Assembly: GCA_020205615.1 (NCBI GenBank)
Contig: CM035160.1
Location: 123,409,605-123,473,604 of the forward strand
Source of the DNA: Panax quinquefolius
Taxonomy: Eukaryota > Streptophyta > Magnoliopsida > Apiales > Araliaceae
Reading direction: 5' to 3'
DNA: 64,000 nt
The translations under genes and the position numbers were made by a program. Position 1 is the first letter of the stretch. Every line of letters starts with the position of its first letter. Of this stretch, positions 23,261 to 35,042 are shown piece by piece. The notes below the pieces were generated by a model. The model was not told the DNA's origin and did no database searches. It saw only the letters and a program-made list of their open reading frames with translations.

Positions 23261-23860
23261 CTTTCACTGTGCTTTCCTTAACTTGCTTCCACTATCGTTG
23301 GTCGAGTTTCTATTGTAAATAACATCTCCCTCATTTCCCTTGGTAACTTAACTTCTAATTCCATCCTTGCCATCTCTGTTATCAACTCATTCTGAGTCGT
23401 TAACATTGACAGTTTCTCTCTACCCTTCTGACTCAACGCGTCTGCTACTACATTCACCTTCCCCGGATGATATAAGATATCACAATCATATTCTTTTATT
23501 AATTCTAACCACCTTATCTGCCTCATGTTCAACTCCTTCCGTGTGAAGATATATTTCAGACTTTTATGGTCCGTGTATATCTCACACTTCTCCCCGTATA
23601 AGTAATGTCTCCATATTTTTAAAGCAAACACCACATATGCCAGTTCTAGGTCATGAGTAGGATAGACCTTCTCATAATCCTTTAACTGACGTGATGCATA
23701 CACAATGACCTTGCCATGCTGCATAAGCACGCTACATAGTCCTCTATGCAAAGCATCACTATAAACTACAAAATTCCCCGTATCATCTGGTAAAGATAAT
23801 ACAGGTGCCTCACTTAATCTCCGTTTTAGTTCTTGAAAACTATGCTCACACTTTTCTGTC
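23261..23860 (-). pseudogene. RNase H, element 2
   Basis: Frame 23278-23751 reads [59 protein letters not shown] and [13 protein letters not shown], which is the Ty3-type RNase H with its tether. Stops bound it: one just upstream in KYE-stop-TEKCE (codon TAG where Trp is expected) and one downstream (EAS-stop). It degrades the RNA strand of the RNA-DNA hybrid. Confidence 0.8.
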
Positions 23861-24660
23861 TACTCATACTTCACCGACTTCCTTGTCAGATTTGTCAGCG
23901 GAGTAGCTAATTTAGAAAAGTCCTGAATGAAACTTCTATAGTATCCCGCTAACCCCAGAAAACTCCTAACCTCAGTTGGCATTTTCGGTTTCTCCCACTC
24001 ATTCACCGCTTCTACCTTCGCTGGATCTACGGATATGCCATCTTTGTCTATAACATGTCCTAGAAACTGCACTTTTTCTAGCCAAAATTCACACTTAGTG
24101 AATTTCACATAAAACTTCTCCCTCCGCAGGGTTTTCAACACTATTCTTAGATGTTCAGCATGATCTTCTGGCGTCTTGGAATAGACTAGAATATCATCAA
24201 TGAACACTACGAAGAACTGGTCTAAATACTGTTTGAACACTCTGTTCATCATATCCATGAATGCGGCTGGCGCATTCGTCAACCCAAACGACATAACCAA
24301 AAACTCGTAATGCCCATAACGAGTTCTGAACGCCGTCTTAGGTATATTTTCCTTCCTCACTTTTAGTTGATGATACCCCGTGCTCAAATCTATTTTAGAA
24401 AAATACTTTGCCCCTTTCAACTGATCAAATAGATCATCGATCCTGGGCAACGGGTATTTATTCTTAATCGTTAACTTGTTCAATTCTCGATAGTCGATAT
24501 AAAGTCGTAACGACCCATCCTTCTTCGTTACAAACAATATCGGGGCTCCCCACAGAGACACACTCGGTTGAATGTACATTCTATCTAATAGTTCCTATAA
24601 TTGAACCATTAACTCCTTCATTTCTACTGGCGCCATTCTATATGGTGCCTTTGAAACTGG
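23861..24660 (-). pseudogene. Reverse transcriptase, element 2 (catalytic box intact)
   Basis: The open frame 23860-24579 contains [55 protein letters not shown], the catalytic [12 protein letters not shown], and [15 protein letters not shown] followed by [15 protein letters not shown]. In-frame stops near 24595 (VQL-stop-ELL) and 24690 separate it from protease. The palm and connection are otherwise complete. Confidence 0.85.
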
Positions 24661-25300
24661 TGCCGTACCCGGCAGCAAATCAATTAAAAATCATACATCC
24701 CTATTTGGAGAAATACCGGGTAACTCCTCCGAAAACACATCCGTGAATTCTTGAACCACCGCTATCTGTTCCAATGATGTTCCCACTCTCTGGGTATCCA
24801 CCACGTGACACAGATAACCCTTACACCCCTTCTTCAGCATCTTCCTAGCTTGTGTTATGGTTATACAACAAGAAAGTCCTGGTGATTTATTTCCATAAAA
24901 CACCACCTCAGGTTTCTTAGGAAGCCTTAGGTTCACACACTTTTTATGACAATCTATTATTGCTTTATGGTTAATTAACCAATCCATACCGAGAATCACA
25001 TCAAATTCTCTTAACCTTATCGGTAAAAGATATATCGATAATCTATTACCCCTGATATCTATGAAACAATTCCTATGAATGTGTTCAATGGGAATTATCT
25101 CCTCGTTTGCTACCTTAACGTCTAAAGGTATTTCTAACTTTTCGTGATTTAATCCCAATTCTTTGAGCAAATCCACATGCTATAAAAGAACAAGTAGCAC
25201 CCGAGTCAAATAACACGTAAGCATTTATTTCGTTGACTGGAATTATACCTGCTACTACATTCGTTGATGCAACCGCATCTTGGACTGTCATATTAAACGT
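24661..25300 (-). pseudogene. Retropepsin, element 2
   Basis: The active site YVLFDSGATCSFI (near 25165-25210) keeps the D-S-G triad. A frameshift near 25180 moves the reading frame into 24691-25176, which carries LREFDVILGMDWLINHKAII and ends FSEELPGISPNRDV before a stop. The domain is otherwise of normal composition for a chromovirus protease. Confidence 0.75.
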
Positions 25301-26388
25301 TCGGGCTGAGGGTCTACCCACTGATGGTGTTGGTCCAGTAATGACTAAACTACCACTACACGAACCCTTACTACCCTTCGCCCCTTTCTTTGGGCAATTT
25401 CTTTCCATGTGGTCTACCGACCCACAAACAAAACATCCCCGACTTTTCTTAAGATTAGGACAGTTGGGAGATATATGACCCTCCTGCCCACAGTTATAAC
25501 AACCAGTCTTCTCTTTCAGGCAGACTCCCAGATGAGTCTTACCGCATGTCTTACATGCCTCCATCCTCCGCTTAGGATCCCCTTATTTTGCCCCAGTATT
25601 CCCAGGGTTAAAATTCTTCCTCTTAGGCATATTGTCACTTCCACTGGCAACCTCTGCCTTATTTCCTCCCTCTCCCTTACTCTTATTCTTCCTATCTTTG
25701 TGGTATTGGGTCAACGCCTTGCTACCACCTTTCGCTATTATCGCCTTTTACAGAATGGTCCCGTAGGAAGCATTCTGAAAAATCGATATCCTACTATAGA
25801 GCCAGGGTTTTAGGCCCTGCTCAAACCTACGAGCCTTCCTCTCCTCCGTGTCCACTTGGTGTGGAGCGAACCTTGCCAATTCATTGAATTTGGCCGCATA
25901 TTGGGGAACAGTCATGTCCCCCTGCTTAAGTTCTAAGAACTTAATCTCCATTCTTCCTTGCATGCTAGTAGGGAAATAGTTCTCAAAGAATACCTTCTTA
26001 AACTGTTCCCATGTAACAGCTTCCGCTCCAGCCCCACCCTGGTGAGCCTCCCACCAGTAGTTGGCTTCCCCCTTCATCATATAGGTCGCAAAAGAGGTCT
26101 TTTATGCGCCACCACGCTTGTAATAACAAACGCCTTCTCTATTTCCTTGACCCATGTCTGGGCCTCCATTCGGTTCGTTGTTCCCTTAAATTCGAGTGGA
26201 CCTACACTTTTAAACTCCTTAAAAGTAGTCATTTGAGCTACTCTAGGTCCTGCGGGTGCTCTACCCCCGGCTTGGTTAAATGCAGCCGTTAATAAATTAA
26301 CGAACTCTTGCATTGGGTTATTAGGACCCCCCTCGTTCTCATTATGCGATTCCGCCTCTTGGTTACGTTGTCTTTTTCTTGGTGGCAT
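25301..26388 (-). pseudogene. gag of element 2, three zinc-knuckle-like motifs
   Basis: The start ATG at 26388 gives MPPRKRQRNQEAESHNENEG, then AQTWVKEIEKAF. A frameshift near 26100 leads to MMKGEANYWWEAH, FKKVFFENYFPTSM and FLELKQGDMTVPQYAAKFNE (25748-26080), the capsid core. Stops near 25748 and 25590 follow. The nucleocapsid end (25370-25564) has CKTCGKTHLGVC, CYNCGQEGHISPNC and CFVCGSVDHMERNC, with all zinc ligands present. It packages the genomic RNA. Confidence 0.8.
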
Positions 26389-26737
26389 TTCTGATTAAAT
26401 AAATAAAGTTCTGTTATTACTTATTGACTTACTTCGTTATTAGTCGTCAAACAATTGGACAATAACTCATACACAACACATCACATTTAAAATAATAACT
26501 TCCTTATATTAAAATGCTTCTTCATAGTTCAAAACTATTTACAAGTTACTTTACATAGCCCAAAAGCTATTACATATACATCCCGCGATTGACTTCTACA
26601 AAAATTGGGATTTACAAAAAGACTACCCTTTAATTATACATAAGAGGATTTTACGTCACTACACAAAAGTATTCACTATACTACTCCTAATATTGCTTAA
26701 CATCATTCTCATGCTTCTGGTTTGCCAAAATCGACAC
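26389..26737 (-). other. Leader between gag and right end of element 2
   Basis: 349 bp of AT-rich sequence with no coding frame. At its right edge (26715-26737) I see no convincing iMet primer site on the minus strand (TTTGGCAAACCAGAAGC), unlike elements 1, 3, 4 and 5. Confidence 0.5.
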
Positions 26738-27580
26738 TGTGAAGACCCCAAATCCAAGTCCCAAATCACCTCGGATCCGGTTCGATCATTCTATACAACT
26801 ATTATTATTTGCGGAAGATATAAATATAAATTGTTTATACATTACATTACACACTATTCCCCAAGGTCGAGTAACCTTAACTTATACATAATTCATAACT
26901 TTTCTAACATATAACAACATTAATATCATACTATTACAATTCTAACTACAAACGTAAACTAAAGCTGGAACTATCTTGGACCTTTCCTTGTATCCGACGC
27001 GTTCGTCTTAATCTGCAATGTTTTATCATGATATAGCAAGGGTGAGCATAAAAGTTTCCCAACAAGTTTAAATTAAACAATATAACAATATATCATGATT
27101 GAAATGATTTGAATAATTGGCTGGCTATAATTCAACAATATAATTGTGAACTAGCAGGAACAAATTTATGACTGAACAAGTATTATACATGAATAAATAT
27201 ATTTGAAACAACTGGTAATGAAGGTGATCAGCCTTTCATACCTGACTTATACATGCAATATGTACAGAGTACAATTCATGGCAATCATCAATGATTAACC
27301 ATAAGCTTATCCAATTAAAACACTCTTAATAGAGTTAAGTAAAACAAACTTGCCTGAACCGTTGATTACCGCTACGCAATTTATATCGCCTTATCCGAAG
27401 ACCTAATATTAGTAATATAGATCTCCAATATTAGAATAATATCATCACAATATAATACTATTATATATATAGACATAGAATAACCTAAACAGATAACACA
27501 TAACCCTATCAGTCTATAACACACATAAGACTCAGTATCAAGTCAAACTATTGCAGTCTGAGTTGAAGCCTACACAAATC
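26738..27580 (-). repeat. LTR-like fragment not matching the left LTR of element 2
   Basis: Begins TGTGAAGACCCCAAATCC, a terminus like those of family A and element 2, and contains GGGTGAGCATAAAAGTTTCCC near 27041, a relative of the GGTGAGC block in those LTRs. Beyond short words I see no alignment with 18587-21819. It holds no genes. The right edge is a guess, because no terminal CA junction is clear before the Athila LTR. Confidence 0.5.
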
Positions 27581-28743
27581 TGACATCCCGATGGTCTAGT
27601 CGGAATTTTATCGAGTTTAAGTTCAATTAAACTATGTATAAACGCTTAATTTCCTTGAACTACAGCGCTGGGGCGCTCTAGCCAGTGTATTCCACAGCGT
27701 CCGGGCGCTAAAGGCCGGAACCAGTTGACCGAATATGTGCGTTGACCAAGGGTTTTACTGCACAGTTGGAGATTATTTGAGAAGTTGATTTGGACTAGGA
27801 TTGGGGTGAGATGTGGAGAGTATATAAAGCTTAGTTTGCTGAATTAAAAAGGTTATCAACTACACTTGGAAGAAAAAGAGGAATCACTTGAAGATTGAAG
27901 ATTTCACTTTAGAGTTTCTCTTCTCCTTATTTTCAAATTGTGTAATTCCTTAAGGATGATTTTTCAAAGATTGTTGATTTTAATTTCTGCTATGAACTAA
28001 TTCTTTAATTAAGATTTCAATTGAACCTTTTATGGCTATAAATTGGTTATTTGATTTATTCTAATTATTTTATATCTAAGTGAATTGTTTATCTTATCTT
28101 GTGCTTATTGCTTAATTACTTGATCAATAATTACCTTGTTACTCTAGAAGGAATTGAAAGAGGAATTTTAGGGTTAGAATTGGGCATGATAACATGTGAC
28201 TTAGTTATTTGTATGACGAATAATTAGGTTTGTGAACTGAATAAAAATATCTGTTCACCGCATGTAACATATAAGGAATTGGCAGTGAAGGAATTTAATT
28301 AAATTGTTTTGCATAGGAATGTAGCAAGATTAATCTGGATTAAATAAAAGTCAATTGATCACTTGAAAAAGGGCTTTTGGCATTTGAGAATTCTTGTTAA
28401 CAATTTAGTAGGCATAATAATTGGGATAATTGGATAATTGATTTATAGTTCATAATTGGGGATATTGAAGTCTTAATCTTTATTTATCTGAATTCATTCG
28501 TTAAAATCTTAGTTTTATTTTATTTTATTTATTTTAGATAATCTATTTTATTTGCTTAATTTAGTTTTATTATTAGAAAAATCACACTTTATGGTTGTGT
28601 AAATAAAATTGGATTGATATAGTGCTAGTAGTTGGAATTTATTGATTAGAATTCTCTCTGGATTCTACACTCTATCTTATCACTTTATTACTTGTTGACC
28701 GTGTATACTTGCACGTATTCATTGATTGCGAAATCTACCAAAA
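27581..28743 (+). repeat. 5' LTR of the Athila-like element
   Basis: The 3' third (from about 28386) matches 40136-40491 almost base for base, which defines it as an LTR. A TATA box lies at 27821-27828. Upstream, 27662-27683 and 27694-27716 are an imperfect direct repeat (ACAGCG...GGGCGCT...GCC). The end is CTACCAAAA, versus CTACCAACA in the 3' copy. The left boundary is uncertain. Confidence 0.7.
27821..27828 (+). promoter_or_regulatory. LTR TATA box, Athila-like element
   Basis: TATATAAA in GGAGAGTATATAAAGC, oriented with gag-pol. Confidence 0.6.
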
Positions 28744-28749
28744 AGTTTT

Positions 28750-28767
28750 TGGTGCCGCTACCGGGGA
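28750..28767 (+). promoter_or_regulatory. Primer-binding site, Athila-like element (tRNA-Asp-like)
   Basis: TGGTGCCGCTACCGGGGA differs at three positions from TGGCGCCGTTGCCGGGGA, the primer site I recall for plant Athila-type elements. It lies a few bases after the LTR end. Confidence 0.75.
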
Positions 28768-28870
28768 ATTCTTTATTAGTATTAATTCCATATTAGTTAT
28801 AATCAATTCGGTCTTAATTTAAACGTTATTTACTTTTCTTCTTGTATTTGCAGGAATTCTTTGCGAGTGT

Positions 28871-29889
28871 ATGCACACTAGATCAAGGGCTAAAAAGGAA
28901 CTTTTTCCTTATATAGACGACATCGAAAGGAAGTTCCGAAAATTACAGTTTACTAGTGCGGTGTCACCTAAGGAAGAAAAACTGGCAGAACAGGAAATAC
29001 CCGTAAACATGGTAGGGGAAGAACAAAAATCACTTAGGGAATATGCCATACCGAATGTCACAGATATACAGTCGAGTATTAGGAGGCCGACAATCAATGC
29101 GAACAATTTCGAGATAAAACCAGGAACAATTCAGATGCTTCAGAATACATGCCAGTTTAGGGGTAGTTCGATAGATGATCCTAATGAGCACATTTTGAGT
29201 TTCTTGGAAGTTTGCGACACCTTCAAGTTTAATATTGTATCGGAAGATGCTATAAGGTTGAGGATATTTCCGTTCACATTGAAAGATAAAGCTTGGAGTT
29301 GGTTACATTCTTTGCCTCCTGGTTCAATCACAGTTTGGGATGACTTAGCTCAAAAATTTCTAGCTAAGTTTTTCCCACCAGCGAAATCGGCAAAACTACG
29401 GAACGATATTCACACCTTTGCACAGTTCGACTCCGAAACATTATATGAGGCATGGGAACGATTCAAAGACATGCTTCGGAAATGCCCACATCATGGAATT
29501 CCACAGTGGATGCAGGTTGGGATATTCTGTGATGGATTGCATGCATCCACAAGAGCCAGTATTAATGCCGCAGATGAAGGAGAAATCATGTCTAAGAATT
29601 TTGATGAGGCATATCAGCTGCTAGAAATGATGGCCAACAACAACTATCAGTGGCCCATGACTAGGTCTAACCCTCCGAAAACACCGGGAAAAGTTGAAGT
29701 GGATCCAATGACAGCATTGGCAGCTCAGGTGGCAGCAATAGCTAAGAAAATGGTGACATGGAGTCCACCATCCACGCAGCAAGTAGCAATAGTTTGTGAG
29801 TTATGTGCTGGGAATCATGCTACAGATTAATGTGCCATCAATTCTGAATCAGCTCAGTTCATAGGGAGCTATAATCGATCAACTCAACC
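28871..29889 (+). pseudogene. Athila-type gag, N-terminal and capsid part
   Basis: A 319-residue open frame begins MHTRSRAKKELFPYIDD. It contains NNFEIKPGTIQMLQNTCQF, DPNEHILSFLEVCDTFKFN, FPFTLKDKAWSWLHSLPPGS, DLAQKFLAKFFPPAKSAKLR and YEAWERFKDMLRKCPHHGIP, the complete capsid core, then LLEMMANNNYQW. It ends at a TAA after CAGNHATD where related elements have Gln (one-base change from CAA). Reading through that stop, the sequence continues as CAINSESAQFIGSYNRSTQP until element 3 interrupts it at 29894. Among the better-preserved coding pieces here. Gag assembles cytoplasmic virus-like particles. Confidence 0.85.
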
Positions 29890-29894
29890 GTATC
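29890..29894 (+). repeat. Target-site duplication of element 3 (left copy)
   Basis: GTATC immediately left of TGTGACGCC; the same five bases follow the right end at 37614-37618. Confidence 0.9.
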
Positions 29895-31413
29895 TGTGAC
29901 GCCCCCAAATTTAGGTATACGTCACCCATCTTGGGTCGCCACGTACATGGTACATAAATTCAAATACAAACTTAATTATACATCCGTCGTAAACATACGA
30001 CAATACATAAATCGAGAGTTCTTATAGAATATTGTCATTTAGACAATATCCATACTCAAGGAGTCCTCATTACATTTATTGTCACACTATTTAATGTAAT
30101 AGTGAGGACTACTAATGCTATCTTCGGGACCATCACTCTTTTCCCCGACTCGTCCCAGCTATATTCTCATTTCCTGAAGAGAACAATGAAAGAAAGGGTG
30201 AGCTCAACTAGCCCAGTAAGAAATATTATAACTAAGATAATGCATAATAAATTATCAATAGTCTTCAACAATGTTAAACTGATAAAATACAATAGACAAC
30301 CAGTTTAACTGCAGCGGAATATGCAATCCATTAAAAGAGTCAAATTGAAAATAAAGTCTACTATCTTTTAGGTTTTAAAAGGTTTTCATAAATTTTTATC
30401 ACTAAGACTCAGTTTAATGAATAAACCACAATATCTAATCATCCTTGTACTACAGTCGAGGATTTTCATCAAATTATCAATGGTCATGACTATACCGAAT
30501 CACCCCGGGTCATAATCATACCAAAAACTATCCATCATTTGCATTACAAAGACCACCGAGGACTTTTGTCACATCATTTATATCAAGCCATGATTATACC
30601 GAATGATCCTCGCTTTCATAATCATACTAAGTTCATCTATGCATGTAAGCCAAAGATAACATAATATAACATGAGGATGATGACAATGACATAATAATTC
30701 AATAAAACAAGTTCACGAATTAATTTATTCAGAACTAATAACGTCCAAATTGTCAACATGATCTTCGTTTTGTAGAGTAAAATTCAAGAATGATCGTAAG
30801 AATATTTCCATGAAAAGATACTGGATGAAACGCAAATATCAAGGATATTCTACTAATTTCATGGAGTATAGAAGTCAAAGTTTTAACCAACTGGGTATAA
30901 TAAAGAATGGAATAACAAAAGAAATCACCATGCATGCGATTGACCGCACAGCAAGTTATTCCAACAGAATAATAAATAACGGAACCGGTCCCGTAAAAAG
31001 CGCATGCAGACAGGATGTTCCAATGTAATAATAAAGAATGGAACCAGTCCCACGTAAAACACACGCATGTGATGTTCCAATGTAATAATAATAAAGATTT
31101 TAACCAGTCCTGTGTAAAACACAGAACATGTGATGTTCCAATGAGTAATAATAGAAGAATGTCACCAAGTATAGGGTAAACTGCAGATACAAAGTTATTC
31201 CAATAGAATAATAAGCCATGGAATAACAACAGCTTCTCTTCATGAATAAGAAAGAATAACACCCTTTATGAGTACAACAAATAATATTCCCTACCTTAGA
31301 AGAACCGAATATTGGAAAAGTGAAGTAGCAAAATACTTTTTTCTTCTTTCTCTATAGTTTCTCTCTACAGAGTTTCAAAGAATTCGTAAGAAATAATGAA
31401 GGAATGAGCTTTC

Positions 31414-31421
31414 TATTTATA
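31414..31421 (-). promoter_or_regulatory. LTR TATA box, element 3 left LTR
   Basis: Minus strand TTTCTATAAATAGAAAG. The right LTR lacks this whole segment. Confidence 0.65.
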
Positions 31422-31593
31422 GAAAAAGCGAGGGTGGCTCTTGGTCTTAACGAAGGGTCAAAATGACTCTTGTAATATCAAGAGACAACTACTATTTCAT
31501 GAAGGGGTAATTAACCCTTGGAACAATCAAGAGGCGCTTAACTCTTGGTAATATCAAGGGACAACTACTATTTGTGAAGGGGTAATTACTATC

Positions 31594-31757
31594 GACGAAG
31601 GTAATTACTATTGATTTAAGGTAATTACTATTCACAAAGGTAATTACTATTCACAAAGGTAATTACTATTGACAAAGGTAATTACTATCGATTTAAGAAG
31701 GTAATTACTATTCACAAAGGTAATTACTATTCACAAAGGTAATTACTATCGATTGTG
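31594..31757. repeat. Tandem AAGGTAATTACTATTCACA array, about eight units
   Basis: Units of about 19-20 bp with variants ATTGAC, ATCGAT and ATTCAC at the end. In LTR orientation it lies upstream of the TATA box (U3). The homologous arrays are 36791-36936, 41694-41878 and 48418-48617. Confidence 0.9.
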
Positions 31758-32854
31758 AAGGGACTCTTAGATGATGACATATATTCCCCCCCATAAAATA
31801 ATCAAACTTACCACAAACGCCTCATAATGACTCTTTATATACATCAAGGATTGAATAAATATTACCACAAATCATTTTATTTTAATCAATACATATTTAA
31901 TCTTTCAACAATTATTAATCATTTATAACTTGTCGCCTCAATTAATAATTTAATACTATAACATATTATATGATGATAATCTTGTGACAATAATTGAATC
32001 AATAATATAAGAGATATGATGCAAAGAATTATCGTAGCAATAATTGAGCATAAATGAGTGACTTCTCACGTAAGTATCAATAATCAATATAGTGTGCTAC
32101 TATACAACTACGCCAGACATCGTTTTTTTACTACCGTAGTTCAACAGCTTTTTCAGAATAACTCCTCTGCCGTTATTTTTATAGAAAAATAATTTTGTCG
32201 CTTTTCTAACTACGACAATACTTCCGTTAGGGGGTCCACTAATGATTGAGCCGTAAATGTCTAATATTCTCCGAACAAAAAGAATATTCCCCGACCAAAT
32301 GAATATTTTATAACAACTTGCTTACTTTGCAAAATTTATAAATATTACCCACAACTATAACATTATATCAAATTTATTCCATAATATTAAAAATAATATT
32401 TATAGAAGATTCATCTTTATTTATAAAAGCTGGGGTCTTACAACCTTCCCTTCTTATGAAATTTCGCCCTCGAAATTAGGGTACGTACTTGATATGATAA
32501 AGAGGTGAGGATACCTTGAATACCTTTATCGTTAAAAATATTAAATTCATCTTCGCAATCCGGCCAAAGATATTCATTAACAATTCATCTTTGCACTACA
32601 GGCCAAAGATATACAACTGTAAAACCAATAATGCTGAGACGCGGCTTAATAGTATCACGACCACGAATTATCCATGCACTACTGGCCAAGGATATTCGTG
32701 TTTTCAATTACGGTCATGATTATACCGAATAATCCTCGGTCATAATCATACCAAGTCTATCAATGCACTACTGACCAAAGATGACTTTTACCACATCCAT
32801 GAATTAATATTTCATTGCCGAGACTCAAATTTCGATAATTAATCCATATCATCG

Positions 32855-33115
32855 AATCATCCCCGCACTACGTGCCAAGGATATTCATTAGTATCACGAC
32901 CACGAATTATCCATGCACTACGCCCAACGATAATCGTGTATTCATTAGTATCACGACCACAAATTATCCATGCACTACTACCAAAGATAATCGTGTATTC
33001 ATTAGTATCACGACCACAAATTATCCATGCACTACTACCAAAGATAATCGTGTATTCATTATTATCACGACCACAAATTATCCATGCACTACTGACCAAA
33101 GATAATCGTGTTTTC
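32855..33115. repeat. 57-bp tandem repeat, four and a half units
   Basis: Unit starts at about 32855, 32912, 32969, 33026 and 33083; each includes ATTATCCATGCACTAC and AAGATAATCGTG. On the minus strand each unit can fold: ATTATCTTTG with CATGGATAAT, one mismatch and one G-T. Because 57 is divisible by three, all frames can stay open, which explains the long frames here. Confidence 0.9.
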
Positions 33116-34676
33116 AATTACGGTTATGATTATACCCAACAATCCTCAGTCATAATCATACCAAGTCCATCTATGCACTACAAAAACCACGTAGATGACT
33201 TTCAACACAATATATATGCATGAGGATAATGATATAAAGAATCAATCAAATGAGATAAAGGATAAATATTAAACATTTATAATATAATTTATCCAGATTC
33301 AAGAATATCCCCATGTTATCAATCACTTAATAATCTCATAATCTAATATCATTAATATTATAACAATATTTTAATCACTTCTTAAATTTATAAACAACTT
33401 ATCTCAATTGTTTACGCTTTACCATATAATGCATTTAATCATTCAAAATGCCATACTCATAAGGTATCATCACCAATTATCAATTCCTAAAAAAAATATA
33501 TGCATATACTCTATATAGGATTCTCTAGCCATAAAATCCTATTTTCAACTTTCATTACTTCACATAACATATTTAACTCATATGTTCAGTAATTAAACTA
33601 TTTTCATGAAAATACCAAATCAGTCCCAAAGATATTTCTTTTCTGGGATTTAGCATAATATAGTCCCATAATGAAAATATATTTTTCTCGAAATTTTTAA
33701 AATTCATTTACTATTTTTCAAAATCAATTTCTAATTAATTCTTTAAGAAATTAGCTACCTCAAGTTTAACTCCAAAATTCCCAAATCTTGGCAGGACCTT
33801 ACACATGTTAATGTGAGCCTCTAGTTTAAATTTCATGGTCATCTGAGTTATAGAACTCCGGTTATAGCATTTTTCGTCAAAAAACCTAAATATTGAAATG
33901 GTCATAACTTGTTCATTTTAAGTCGAATGAGCTCATTTTTGGACAGGAGGTACTTTATAACATATATTTTCATGTCCCAAAAGGCCAGAATTTTTCACAT
34001 AAATTTAGTGGCCAAAACAGCCCTTAAAGTTTCTCAGGCGAAGCGTTTTTTGTAATTTGCAGCTTTGGACTCTTTTGCTAAATTCAGTCCACACGAAAAT
34101 CTACAAAGACCTTTTCCAAAGGATTCCATTTGGATAAGCTACAAAACTCATAGATCTAACTCTAGGACTTGACCACACTCAAAAATTCAAAATATAATGG
34201 GAGATATGGTCAATTGAATTTCATGTTACGTTTTTACCAAAATCTGATTTTTCAACCCTTTGTGATTTCTAAGAAACTTTCATGTTTTCACATAATAACC
34301 AACATAACTCATCATAACACTTACTAATACTTCATATACCTATGATTTTCATTAGTCCAATGCTTTTATTATGACTTTCATCATAATCCTCGTAAACAGA
34401 TCCTTTTAGTTGAAGAAATATTTGAGGGTTTAAGAAATGGGTTTTGATCGGGTCAATACACAAAATTCGATTTCACGCTCTAGGGTAGGCTAGAAATCTT
34501 CAAGAATACGCCAAGAAATTTATTAATGTTAGAAATATCATTCAAAATCGCTACTCTTATCCAAGACTTGGATAGTACGTTACATTGATAAAGAATCGTG
34601 ACTTTCATCCCAACTTTGATAAGACGTCACAATGACACCTTACATAAATGTATAGTCAAAAAACTGCTTTTAGAAA

Positions 34677-35042
34677 TTAGAATCTTTGGGAAGTGCTCAA
34701 GAAACCTTCGTTACATGGAGGCCATGCTTCTAGGTTATGATAGATATCATATGGCCACGTAATTATCCTTGGTTTACCCAATAGACCCCAAAGAAAAATG
34801 AGAAGATTACTATCATATTCTTCCAACGGTGAGTCTTCTCTTGACTTATCATTATCTCCACTTGTCTCAAATTGAGAATTATACTTCAAACAAACACCAA
34901 GATCATATAGGTAGTGCTCAGAAATATACTCAAAGAAGTGGATGAGCACAACCCCGCTTCTTATGATGACACGAGGTTGTATGTCATTAGACATCTTGTA
35001 TGATAGTGGCAAAACACTCTTCCAACGTTGGGTTCGCCTCAC
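34677..35042 (-). CDS. Conserved frame of unknown function, copy a (121 codons)
   Basis: The frame ends WPPCNEGFLSTSQRF and contains HYLYDLGVCLKYNSQ, LLIFLWGLLGKPRIITWPYD and IYHNLEAWPP. Related frames occur at 40495-40802, 54958-55326 and 62865-63190. I recognise no gag, protease, reverse transcriptase, RNase H, integrase or env motif, and no host protein. It is the only recurring frame in an element otherwise without coding capacity, and lies just downstream of the primer site in the element's sense direction. Compared with copy c the last about 20 codons are frameshifted (EGFL then STSQRF instead of EHFPKILIS), so this copy is probably damaged. It could be a captured host fragment or an accessory frame. 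Whether it is translated is unknown. Confidence 0.4.
   Translation of the reverse strand: MRRTQRWKSVLPLSYKMSNDIQPRVIIRSGVVLIHFFEYISEHYLYDLGVCLKYNSQFETSGDNDKSREDSPLEEYDSNLLIFLWGLLGKPRIITWPYDIYHNLEAWPPCNEGFLSTSQRF

Larger units (their letters stand above)
18587..26737 (-). mobile_element. Element 2: second chromovirus (Ty3/gypsy), minus strand
   Basis: A long left (3') LTR (18587-21819) is followed by a purine tract and a nearly continuous gag-pol: integrase with chromodomain-like tail, RNase H, reverse transcriptase, protease and gag (start 26388). Only about eight lesions break the reading frame, and the reverse transcriptase FIDD box, protease DSG and zinc knuckles are intact, so it is younger or better kept than element 1. 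The right side ends in a short leader and an LTR-like sequence that does not match the left LTR. Motifs (VKVIWSNHDAEEATWELE) again point to chromoviruses, Del/Tekay-like by eye. Confidence 0.8.
29895..32442 (-). repeat. Element 3 left (3') LTR
   Basis: 2548 bp, TGTGACGCCCCCAAATTTAG to TGGGGTCTTACA. Contains the GGGTGAGCTCAACTAGCCC block (30196), single hairpins of the ATCCTTG class (30441-30463), a tandem array with GTTCCA/TGGAAC and GTTATTCCA/TGGAATAAC hairpins (30900-31230), a TATA box (31414-31421, minus), and a TAATTACTATTCAC array (31594-31757). Long open frames inside (for example 30753-31262) follow the repeat period and are not genes. Confidence 0.9.

Noticed and set aside
30753..31262. 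169-codon minus frame in the element 3 LTR and relatives at 36201-36699 and 42367-42723
   Set aside because: They follow the hairpin tandem array; copies switch frame and have different ends, so coding is unlikely.
32857..33223. Repetitive frames on both strands (IICGRDTNEY-type and TTTNYPCTT-type)
   Set aside because: A 57-bp repeat unit is divisible by three, so frames stay open on both strands without selection.
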